Source: a virus. Taken from it: a DNA stretch of 33,615 bases. A program made the position numbers and the translations under genes. The stretch spans positions 1 through 33,615 of IMG/VR virus record IMGVR_UViG_3300032323_000547. The stretch is one strand, 5' to 3'. Below, one piece after another: positions 19,520 through 25,266 of this stretch (position 1 is the stretch's first letter; each line of letters begins with the position of its first letter). The notes below the pieces were generated by a model. It did no database searches. It worked only from the letters and a program-made list of their open reading frames with translations, and was not told the origin of the DNA.

Positions 19520-20460
19520 TGCTATTTGACATGTTCAGCCCAAGAGTTATTCCTCATGGAGGGGTAGATAGAGATAATCCTAATAAAGATTATAGTTCTA
19601 TTAGCCCAATATTAGCAGGACATGCTGAGATAGCCAGACCAGAATATGATTATAAATGGAATAGTGACGGTTTAAGGACCATAGAGTTTTCCTCACATGC
19701 CCCTATTGTAGCCCTAGGATGCTCTATAACGCTTGGACAGGGCCTTCCCTATGACCTAGTATGGCCTCAACTACTTACAGGCCTCTATGGGGCTCCTGTG
19801 GCTTCTATTGCCTACTCTGGAGCATCTGCAAATAAGGTCATTTCTAGTTTTTTTGGCATGATTCATCAATATCAATATAAGCCTGAAATAGTCATTGCCC
19901 ACTTTGCTAACTTTGAAAGGCTATTCTTCGTAAATCCAGAGGGTACTGGAATGCAAGAATGGTTCATTAATCATAGTCCTAAAGTGACAAAGGCTAAAGC
20001 ACCTTGGAACTATCAAGAGATCTTGCCATTTGAATGGGTTTATTACCAGAATTTAGATCACATAAAAATGTTAGAGGCATTCTGTGAAACAAATGGAATT
20101 AAGTTATACTGGTCTTGCTGGTCAAATGGTCTAACTGATGAACAAGAACAATTCCTTAAAGATAACTTTAGACACTATGTTCCAGACACAACAAAGCATG
20201 AGTTTCCAACTAATTTTGAATTTGGTGTAAATGCAAAAACGGTAGATGATTTGCCTGATCAATATGCAATGCTAAATTGGCAAGGCTGTCATCAAGAATG
20301 GAAAGACAAGTATCCAGAGATATTTGACTATGCCTACGATTATCACAAGTTTCCATATGACTATGGCAGAGTAAAAGGTCCTGGTGCTCATCAACCACAT
20401 CCAGGATTGCATCAACAATTACACATCGCAGAGTTTTGGAATAATCAACTATGTCAATAA
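19519..20460 (+). CDS. SGNH/GDSL-type hydrolase or acyltransferase domain protein
   Basis: A 313-aa protein with SGNH-fold blocks: GCSITLGQG with nucleophile S69 (block I), YSGASANKV with G101 (block II), HFANFERL with Asn (block III) and a late AHQPHPGLHQQLH with H294 as the likely catalytic His (block V). Members remove or transfer acyl groups on carbohydrates and lipids. There is no signal peptide, so it acts in the cytoplasm or within the virion. Flanked by a glycosyltransferase and a carbamoyltransferase, it most likely edits or adds an acyl group on the phage-made sugar. A virion esterase acting on host polysaccharide is the alternative. Confidence 0.72.
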   Translation: MLFDMFSPRVIPHGGVDRDNPNKDYSSISPILAGHAEIARPEYDYKWNSDGLRTIEFSSHAPIVALGCSITLGQGLPYDLVWPQLLTGLYGAPVASIAYSGASANKVISSFFGMIHQYQYKPEIVIAHFANFERLFFVNPEGTGMQEWFINHSPKVTKAKAPWNYQEILPFEWVYYQNLDHIKMLEAFCETNGIKLYWSCWSNGLTDEQEQFLKDNFRHYVPDTTKHEFPTNFEFGVNAKTVDDLPDQYAMLNWQGCHQEWKDKYPEIFDYAYDYHKFPYDYGRVKGPGAHQPHPGLHQQLHIAEFWNNQLCQ

Positions 20461-21893
20461 TTTTAGGAATCAATGAAACTACTCACGATGCATCAGTATC
20501 TCTTATCCAGGATGGAAAAATTCTCTTCGCAGGACATGCTGAAAGATACAGCAAGAACAAGAACGACTGGTTCACGAATAGAGAACTTATCAAGGATGCT
20601 CTTCAGTACGGCTACCCAGATCAAATCGCATACTACGAAAAACCACTACTAAAGAAAACAAGACTTATCTTAAAAGGTGGTTTTGGTGGTGGAAGGCCTT
20701 GGTTTGAGGGTACTGAATTGGGAGATCTGCCAAGAAAAAATTTTAGTCATCATCGTTCTCATGCTTCAGCAGGATATTACACAAGCCCATTTGATGACGC
20801 AGTAATTGTTGTACTAGATGCAATTGGAGAATGGGATACCTGCAGTGTTTGGGTAGGTGAAGGCGATAAGATTAAGCATGTCTACTCTGATATCTACCCT
20901 TTTAGTTTTGGCCTGTTCTATTCAGCGTTTACTCAACTTATAGGATTGATGCCTAACCAGGAAGAGTACATCATGATGGGTATGGCTGCTTATGGTGATT
21001 GGCAAAAGCATTACAAGAAAGTTAACTCATACTTTGATTCAGTATCATGTCAGAAGTATAACTTCCACAGAGGCATTCATGACTGGGGTGTCATTGAAAA
21101 CGAGCAAGACAGATTTGATATCGCAGCAGCCGTTCAGTATGTATATCAAAAAAGATTATTAGAGTTTATGAATTTGGCTAAGGCTAACACTGGCAAAAGC
21201 AATCTTGTATTTATGGGAGGCTGTGCCCTTAACTCATCAGCCAACACAAGCCTTTGGAGCATCTTTAAAGATATCTGGATCATGCCTAACCCAGGAGATG
21301 CAGGTAGTTCTTTAGGTGCTGCTGCAGCCCTATACGGAAAGCACATAGATTGGCAAAATCCATATCTGGGCTATGATTTAGGTGGAGAGTATCCAGTAAG
21401 TCAAATCGTTACTGGTCTAATTAGAGACAAGGTTGTTGCTGTTGCTTCAGGTAAGGCTGAGTATGGTCCAAGGGCTTTGGGTAACAGATCAATTCTGGCA
21501 GATCCAAGAGACCCTAACATCAAGGATAAAGTAAACTTGATTAAGAAGCGTGAACTGTTTAGACCGTTTGCTCCTGTAGTTTTAGAAGAACATGCACACA
21601 AATGGTTCAAGATGGACTTTGCAAGTCCTTATATGCAATACACTGTTGAGTGCTTGCAACCAGATAAGATTCCTGCTGTCGTTCATGCAGACGGTACTTC
21701 AAGGGTACAGACTGTAAATAAAGAACAACATCCAGGACTATATGAAGTGCTATCCAATTGGTACGCCATGACAGGAGTTCCAGTGCTTCTAAATACCAGT
21801 CTAAATATCAAGGGTCAGCCATTGCTTAATGATGAAACTGATATCTTAGAGTGGGAACAAACATACAATACAAAGATTGTGGGGCCAAAATGA
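20451..21893 (+). CDS. Carbamoyltransferase (NodU/CmcH/TobZ family)
   Basis: This 480-aa protein has the full two-part layout. Residues 1 to about 340 form the Kae1-like domain with ILGINETTHDASVSL, HHRSHA (100-105, probable metal and catalytic His) and VLDAIGEWDT (121-130). The C-terminal YrdC-like part includes GKAEYGPRALGNRSILADPRD and VPVLLNTSLN. The enzyme uses carbamoyl phosphate and ATP to O-carbamoylate a sugar or small molecule. It overlaps the SGNH gene by 10 bases and shares ATGA with the next gene. The slightly short length against the 540-600 aa of NodU/CmcH reflects a compact linker. In this context a sugar hydroxyl is the probable acceptor. Confidence 0.9.
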   Translation: MSIILGINETTHDASVSLIQDGKILFAGHAERYSKNKNDWFTNRELIKDALQYGYPDQIAYYEKPLLKKTRLILKGGFGGGRPWFEGTELGDLPRKNFSHHRSHASAGYYTSPFDDAVIVVLDAIGEWDTCSVWVGEGDKIKHVYSDIYPFSFGLFYSAFTQLIGLMPNQEEYIMMGMAAYGDWQKHYKKVNSYFDSVSCQKYNFHRGIHDWGVIENEQDRFDIAAAVQYVYQKRLLEFMNLAKANTGKSNLVFMGGCALNSSANTSLWSIFKDIWIMPNPGDAGSSLGAAAALYGKHIDWQNPYLGYDLGGEYPVSQIVTGLIRDKVVAVASGKAEYGPRALGNRSILADPRDPNIKDKVNLIKKRELFRPFAPVVLEEHAHKWFKMDFASPYMQYTVECLQPDKIPAVVHADGTSRVQTVNKEQHPGLYEVLSNWYAMTGVPVLLNTSLNIKGQPLLNDETDILEWEQTYNTKIVGPK

Positions 21894-22843
21894 AAAGAGC
21901 ATTAGTACTAGGAGCAGGTGGATTTATAGGAAGTCACCTGGTTAAGAAGTTAGTTGAGCAAGGATACTGGGTCAGAGGTGTTGATCTAAAAGCACCAGAC
22001 CATTGGAATACATATGCTGATCATTTTGTGATTGGTGATTTGAGAGATCCATTTGTTGTATCAAATGTGATTGATAGACAGTTTGATGAGGTCTACCAAC
22101 TAGCAGCAGATATGGGTGGGGCAGGATACATCAACACTGGTGCTAACGATGCTGATGTTATGAGCAACTCAATTTTGATCAATGTAAATGTTTTAAAACG
22201 AGCACACGAAGTTGGAATTAAATCTATATTCTTTTCATCAACAGCATGTGTGTATCCTGAATATAATCAGATGGACCCAGACAAGATTAACTGTAAAGAA
22301 GATTCTGTTTACCCTGCTGCACCTGACACAGAATACGGTTGGGAAAAGTTGTTTAGTGAAAGATTATACTTAGCGTATAATAAGAATTACAACATGACTA
22401 ATAAGGTTGCTAGATATCACAATGTCTACGGTCCTTATGGAACATGGGACGGTGGCAAAGAAAAGGCTCCAGCAGCCATTTGTCGCAAGGTAGCAAAAGC
22501 AACAGATGAAATAGAAATTTGGGGCAACGGTGAACAGCATCGTTCATTCCTATACATTGATGAAGCAATTAAAGCCACAATAGACTTTTATAGGCAAGAC
22601 AAATACTTTGAGCCAATCAACATTGGTTCTGAGAGAAATGTGTCTATAAATGAGTTAGTGGATATTGTTTGCAATATAGCAGACAAAACTCTAACTAAAA
22701 AACATATTCCAGGGCCACTTGGAGTACACGCAAGAACCTCACACAATGCACTAATTAAAAGTGTTTTGGGATATGCTCCAGATGAAAATCTAGAGTATGG
22801 ATTATCTGAAACATACAAATGGATACAAGGAGAAATCAAGTGA
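21890..22843 (+). CDS. GDP-mannose 3,5-epimerase-like NDP-sugar epimerase
   Basis: Starting at the ATGA overlap with the carbamoyltransferase stop (an in-frame upstream Met at 21851 would overlap deeply) gives 317 aa. It is an extended short-chain dehydrogenase with GAGGFIGSHL at 8-17, LAADMGGAGYI at 71-81 and YGWEK at 149-153 (Y149 and K153 catalytic). The key residues of GDP-mannose 3,5-epimerase are present: a Cys in SSTACVYPE (C120) and a Lys in GGKEKAPAAICRK (K192), after GPYGTWDGG. The family turns GDP-D-mannose into GDP-L-galactose or GDP-L-gulose. The product probably feeds the fucosyltransferase-like enzyme encoded upstream. Confidence 0.86.
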   Translation: MKRALVLGAGGFIGSHLVKKLVEQGYWVRGVDLKAPDHWNTYADHFVIGDLRDPFVVSNVIDRQFDEVYQLAADMGGAGYINTGANDADVMSNSILINVNVLKRAHEVGIKSIFFSSTACVYPEYNQMDPDKINCKEDSVYPAAPDTEYGWEKLFSERLYLAYNKNYNMTNKVARYHNVYGPYGTWDGGKEKAPAAICRKVAKATDEIEIWGNGEQHRSFLYIDEAIKATIDFYRQDKYFEPINIGSERNVSINELVDIVCNIADKTLTKKHIPGPLGVHARTSHNALIKSVLGYAPDENLEYGLSETYKWIQGEIK

Positions 22844-23073
22844 CACCACAAGAATGGGCTGGCTTAGCCGTAGCCGTAACAACAATAGTAACTGCCTATG
22901 TAGGATCAATTAGATGGCTAGTCAAGCACTATCTATCTGAACTACATAAAAATGGTGGGAGCAGCCTCAGAGATTCTGTGGATAGACTTGAGGACCAGGT
23001 AGAACAGATAATGATAATTCTCATGACTCAAAATCAAAAGCCAGTTAGAAGAAAGGCAAAAGAAAATGAATAA
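22840..23073 (+). CDS. Membrane protein with coiled coil (holin-associated / DUF2746-like)
   Basis: The start is probably GTG at 22840 (AAGGAG site 22828, and GTGA overlap with the epimerase stop), giving 77 aa. An N-terminal transmembrane helix (WAGLAVAVTTIVTAYVGSI) is followed by a basic boundary and a coiled coil (NGGSSLRDSVDRLEDQVEQIMIILM) with a Lys/Arg-rich end. Such proteins stand just before holins in many actinobacterial phages and may be a second holin component or a lysis regulator. An in-frame ATG at 22819 within the epimerase gene is less likely. It overlaps the next gene (ATGAATAA). Confidence 0.75.
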   Translation: MTPQEWAGLAVAVTTIVTAYVGSIRWLVKHYLSELHKNGGSSLRDSVDRLEDQVEQIMIILMTQNQKPVRRKAKENE

Positions 23074-23254
23074 ACAAACATTAATTGCAGTTGGATCAAC
23101 ATATCTTAGAGCAGCCGTAGCAGCAGTACTTGCTATGTACATGGCAGGAATCACAGATCCAAAGGTATTAGCAAACGCATTCGTGGCTGCATTGGCAGGA
23201 CCACTACTAAAAGCATTACAGCCTAATGAAAAAGAATTTGGCATTAAAAAATAA
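23066..23254 (+). CDS. Putative holin
   Basis: A 62-aa protein with two hydrophobic stretches: YLRAAVAAVLAMYMAG (about residues 13-28) and ANAFVAALAGPLLKALQ (36-52). A charged tail (NEKEFGIKK) ends it. This layout fits small phage holins that open the membrane for the muralytic enzyme. The gene follows the coiled-coil membrane protein with an 8-base overlap and precedes the lytic enzyme, which supports a lysis role. A phage protein with a similar ITDPKVLANAFVAALAGPLLKALQP segment is common in the group, but this is from memory. Confidence 0.72.
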   Translation: MNKQTLIAVGSTYLRAAVAAVLAMYMAGITDPKVLANAFVAALAGPLLKALQPNEKEFGIKK

Positions 23255-23267
23255 ATAAGAGTATACT
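23238..23267 (+). promoter_or_regulatory. Promoter TTGGCA-18-TATACT
   Basis: A good sigma-70-like pair lies at the end of the holin gene. The expected start is near 23274. The terminator at 23324-23362 would end this RNA after about 90 bases unless it is bypassed. Confidence 0.5.
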
Positions 23268-23273
23268 AAGAGT

Positions 23274-23362
23274 ATTAGAGTAATCACAGCACACCACACT
23301 ATATCACCTGTGAATTAATCTATAAGGAAGGGCCTGGAGCAATCTGGGCCTCTTTCCTTTTT
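23274..23362 (+). ncRNA. Possible short RNA between holin and lysis enzyme
   Basis: Between a TTGGCA/TATACT promoter and a terminator there is an RNA of about 90 bases with no ORF. Its size and build match the better-supported candidate at 24239-24327. Confidence 0.35.
23324..23362 (+). terminator. Rho-independent terminator after the holin gene
   Basis: The stem pairs AAGGAA and GGCC with GGCC and TTCCTT around a TGGAGCAATCTG-type loop, with a small internal bulge. It is followed by TTTTTA. It ends the late operon after the holin gene. Confidence 0.75.
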
Positions 23363-23386
23363 ACTAGAATGGTGTAAACTAGAGTA

Positions 23387-23527
23387 ATGGAGCAGTACAA
23401 AGAAGGTTTCCAAGATGGCTATACTTACGCCAAGGAGGAACTCGTAGACAAACTCTCAGAGGTTGAAGGGCTAGACTCTTGGACCATTGAGCGTATCTGC
23501 GACATGATAGAAAGAAACGAACTATAG
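23387..23527 (+). CDS. Small acidic protein, 46 aa, unknown function
   Basis: The ATG at 23387 lies exactly 7 bases after a -10-like TAAACT (23375-23380), so the message may be leaderless. The product is acidic with likely helices (MEQYKEGFQDGYTYAKEELV, then WTIERICDMIERNEL). The GFQDGYTYAKEEL part resembles small phage proteins with a FxDGYxxA helix. It ends just before the AGGAGG site of the lysis gene. No function is assigned. Confidence 0.6.
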   Translation: MEQYKEGFQDGYTYAKEELVDKLSEVEGLDSWTIERICDMIERNEL

Positions 23528-23538
23528 GAGGTAAATCT

Positions 23539-24005
23539 ATGATCAATGGCTGGGGCAGTTTTTTCACCAACCAAAGGAGAGATTTATTAAGCGAAATAAA
23601 AACAATTGGCAAAGAGCAGTAATTGCAGTTTTGCTAGCAGTATTTTTACAAGCGAGTATTACAACAGATACAGCAAGTCCAGAACCAGCAATAGTATATG
23701 AGCCAAGGCCAATACTAGAGCAGGTATCTGCAAAAGAAATAGCAAAAGAATTGCTTGATCCTAAGCAGTTTGTATGCCTGACCAAATTGGTAGGGAAAGA
23801 GTCAGCCTGGAGACCAGAGGCTCAGAACCCTACTTCCACCGCAAGTGGGATTGGACAGATGCTAGACAGCACAGTAAGCAGTCTTGGCATGAAGAAGTCA
23901 GATAGTGCAGTAGCCCAATTGGTTGCTACGCTGTCTTACATATCAAGACGACATTCCACTCCATGCGGAGCCTGGAAACATTTTCAAAAGAATAGGTGGT
24001 ACTAA
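23539..24005 (+). CDS. Membrane-anchored lytic transglycosylase-like enzyme (needs -1 shift at a T6 run)
   Basis: A strong AGGAGG site (23526) stands 7 bases before the ATG at 23539, but that frame ends after 27 codons. The muralytic frame is -1 to it, is open from 23535 and has no good ATG or ribosome site of its own (first standard start is TTG at 23631). Slipping back one base at TTTTTTC (23559-23565) gives 155 aa: a basic N-terminus, a signal anchor (NWQRAVIAVLLAVFLQ), a linker, then a transglycosylase-like domain with catalytic Glu in KESAWRPEAQNP and ASGIGQM. It would cleave peptidoglycan from outside the membrane. Either frameshifting is real or one T is missing from the assembly. Confidence 0.75.
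23559..23565 (+). promoter_or_regulatory. Slippery heptamer TTTTTTC in the lysis gene
   Basis: In the frame of the ATG at 23539 it reads T TTT TTC, a good X XXY YYZ -1 site. A 7-T run would make the gene continuous, so this may be a homopolymer error. Confidence 0.55.
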
Positions 24006-24006
24006 A

Positions 24007-24105
24007 ATGGCAGAGAAAGAACAACTTTCGTTAGATTCTTTGGAATACGAAGAAGTAACAAAAATTGATAAAAACGGCAACACCGTAACAGTGAAAGTCT
24101 ACTAA
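24007..24105 (+). CDS. Small protein, 32 aa, IDKNGN type
   Basis: Starts 2 bases after the lysis gene stop. The product is acidic at the start (MAEKEQLSLDSLEYEE) and ends as a beta hairpin (VTKIDKNGNTVTVKVY). The next small gene and the 24427 gene contain the same hairpin type (D..GN.....), suggesting related origin. No function is assigned. Confidence 0.6.
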   Translation: MAEKEQLSLDSLEYEEVTKIDKNGNTVTVKVY

Positions 24106-24114
24106 GGAGAAATC

Positions 24115-24207
24115 ATGACAGACCATACAGAAGAAATTTTAGAAGAAGAACTTTTCGTCACAAGCATAGACGCAGAAGGAAATATCACAACAACACCTGT
24201 TGTTTGA
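24115..24207 (+). CDS. Small acidic protein, 30 aa, IDAEGN type
   Basis: A strong AAGGAGA site starting within the preceding stop codon region supports translation. The product is very acidic (TDHTEEILEEELF) and then forms a hairpin VTSIDAEGNITTTPVV like that in its neighbour. Its TGA overlaps the -35 box of the downstream promoter. Confidence 0.6.
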   Translation: MTDHTEEILEEELFVTSIDAEGNITTTPVV

Positions 24208-24232
24208 CATGTGTTATAACACCTGCTATACT
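24204..24232 (+). promoter_or_regulatory. Strong extended promoter TTGACA-17-TGC-TATACT with palindromic operator
   Basis: A perfect -35 (24204-24209), 17-base spacing, extended -10 TGC and TATACT (24227-24232) point to a strong promoter. Transcription should begin near 24239. The spacer contains a perfect 12-base palindrome, GTGTTATAACAC (24211-24222), so a dimeric regulator may control it. Confidence 0.8.
24211..24222. promoter_or_regulatory. Palindromic operator GTGTTATAACAC
   Basis: Perfect 12-base inverted repeat between -35 and -10. A bound dimer would block or remodel RNA polymerase. No such palindrome was noticed in the other promoter spacers of the window. Confidence 0.5.
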
Positions 24233-24238
24233 AATATT

Positions 24239-24327
24239 CTATGAAGTTCACCTCCGTGATTTCCATAGAACCTGAAGGGCCTTACAGAGTTTAATCCCAT
24301 TCTCTTTGTAGGGCCCTTCTTCTTTTG
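24239..24327 (+). ncRNA. Candidate small RNA between promoter and terminator
   Basis: About 89 bases from the expected start to the end of the terminator, without an ORF or ribosome site of use. The 5' end forms a 7-bp hairpin (TTCTATG / CATAGAA, 24237-24270) whose loop carries ACCTCC, the anti-Shine-Dalgarno core, so it might bind ribosome sites of mRNAs. The 3' hairpin is the terminator. The next promoter is separate, 42 bases downstream. Confidence 0.55.
24274..24327 (+). terminator. Rho-independent terminator of the small RNA
   Basis: An 8-bp stem GAAGGGCC / GGCCCTTC (24274-24281 with 24312-24319), extended inside by imperfect TTACAGAG / CTCTTTGTA pairing, followed by TTCTTTTG. Confidence 0.78.
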
Positions 24328-24368
24328 TCCCTTATGTCCGTTTTGTCCTATTTCTAAAACAGGCATAG

Positions 24369-24398
24369 TTGACACTTATTAAACAATCATGGTAAGAT
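24369..24398 (+). promoter_or_regulatory. Promoter TTGACA-18-TGG-TAAGAT
   Basis: Perfect -35 (24369-24374), 18-base spacing and extended -10 (TGG, TAAGAT at 24393-24398). Transcription should start near 24405, which places the upstream ATG at 24412 too close for a ribosome site but suits the ATG at 24427. Confidence 0.7.
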
Positions 24399-24426
24399 AG
24401 ATACACGACACATGAATGGGGCAGAA

Positions 24427-24729
24427 ATGTACATTAAGCAGGTACGATCAAAAGACAACAGGTATAGCACTGTTGAGTATGACAACGATGGAAACATTAT
24501 TTTGCAAACAAAGGCTGCAAGAAAAGCCAGAGCAGAAGCAAGAAAAAAAGAAGAAGCAAAAAAACAAAAGTTAAAAACTGCTGTAAAATGTAGTGCATTA
24601 ACAAAGAAGATGAAGCCTTGTCCAAACATCGTTGATGAATGGCGAGGTGGTACATTATGTCATGTACATGATCCAAACGGAACATTTAGAACACAAGTCA
24701 AAGAAAAAAGGGAACGATACAAAAAATAA
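24427..24729 (+). CDS. Small basic protein with CxxxT-CP...CHVH zinc-binding motif
   Basis: The ATG at 24427 is chosen because GGGG of ATGGGGC lies 5 bases upstream; an in-frame ATG at 24412 is the alternative. The 100-aa product has a beta part (STVEYDNDGNIILQ), a charged helix of Lys/Ala/Arg/Glu (about residues 30-55) and a C-terminal CSALTKKMKPCPN...LCHVHDPNG with Cys/His ligands, a small zinc-finger type found in many actinobacterial phages. It may bind nucleic acid. Its own promoter suggests early or regulated expression. Confidence 0.72.
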   Translation: MYIKQVRSKDNRYSTVEYDNDGNIILQTKAARKARAEARKKEEAKKQKLKTAVKCSALTKKMKPCPNIVDEWRGGTLCHVHDPNGTFRTQVKEKRERYKK

Positions 24730-25035
24730 AATTGCAGTAAACAAATACTCTTTTCAGAATCTGAGTGTACTCTCAGAGGGAACAACACCTAGGGTTACAG
24801 TAGGGACCAAGGCGTAAGGTAAAATCTTACAGAGTTTGAGATAAAGTGGAGGATTGGTAATCAGCACTCTCAAAGGAAAGTTTCTGGAGGGCATTAGTAA
24901 AAAATACTAATGAAAGTTCCCTACCTGAGTTGTATCAAAAAACAATTACATAATACGCTTGCTTCGCAAGCAAAGCCTTACGGCTTTAGAATCAAGGTAT
25001 TAGACCAGGAGAAGATTCCATGATACAATAAAGTA
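24730..25035 (+). ncRNA. Highly structured noncoding stretch, about 300 bases
   Basis: No convincing gene lies here. Perfect local pairings include TCTGAG/CTCAGA (24760/24772), GTAAG/CTTAC (24814/24826), TTTGAG-AGTG with CACT-CTCAAA (24835-24874) and CATTAGTA-A5-TACTAATG (24892-24912). GTAGGGA/TCCCTAC (24800/24918) encloses the middle ones. A second domain is closed by TTGTATC/GATACAA (24930/25022), then TAATAC/GTATTA (24951/24997), which holds two abutting hairpins GCTTGC-TTC-GCAAGC and AAAGCC-TTAC-GGCTTT. GAATC/GATTC could pair across. It may be an RNA gene, a long 3' leader element or a replication origin. Confidence 0.6.
25000..25029 (+). promoter_or_regulatory. Possible promoter TTAGAC-18-TGA-TACAAT (leaderless start at 25036)
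   Basis: Extended -10 TGA-TACAAT (25021-25029) with TTAGAC 18 bases upstream. The expected start, 7 bases after the -10, is the A of ATG at 25036. The -10 also forms the closing strand of the structured domain. Confidence 0.45.
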
Positions 25036-25266
25036 ATGGTAAGAAGATACTTTCATAAGTACATTAACGATAAACACTATAACAAGAAATGGGGTAAACA
25101 AATGGGTGGTCCAGAATATAAGATTTTAACACCAGAAGAAATTAATGGGTATGTAACAAGAGATACAGTACAAGAGTCAATAGATTCTTTGACAGCAGCA
25201 ATAGATAGACTTGATAAATTAATTCATGAATGGGTAGAGGTCTGTCCTTGCAAAGACAAAAAATGA
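25036..25266 (+). CDS. Small protein with C-terminal coiled coil, unknown function
   Basis: From ATG 25036 the product is 76 aa: a basic, aromatic N-terminus (MVRRYFHKYINDKHYNKKWGK), then LTPEEINGYVTRDTVQESID and a coiled-coil-like helix (SLTAAIDRLDKLIHEW) ending CPCKDKK. A leaderless start fits the promoter just upstream. An ATG at 25102 with GGGGT 7 bases before it would give 54 aa without the basic part and is a serious alternative. It ends in an ATGA overlap with the glycosyltransferase. Confidence 0.6.
   Translation: MVRRYFHKYINDKHYNKKWGKQMGGPEYKILTPEEINGYVTRDTVQESIDSLTAAIDRLDKLIHEWVEVCPCKDKK

Noticed and set aside
21851-21889. Upstream Met for the epimerase
   Set aside because: The Rossmann motif begins directly after ATG 21890, which sits in an ATGA overlap typical for this genome.
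24840-24940. tRNA or tmRNA with long variable arm in the structured gap
   Set aside because: There is a GATTGGTAATC D-arm-like hairpin and a long hairpin like a variable arm, but no GGTTCRA T-loop, no seven-base acceptor pairing and no CCA context.
24730-25035. Group I intron
   Set aside because: The conserved P7/R-S core segments are not recognisable and the flanking genes do not form a split reading frame.
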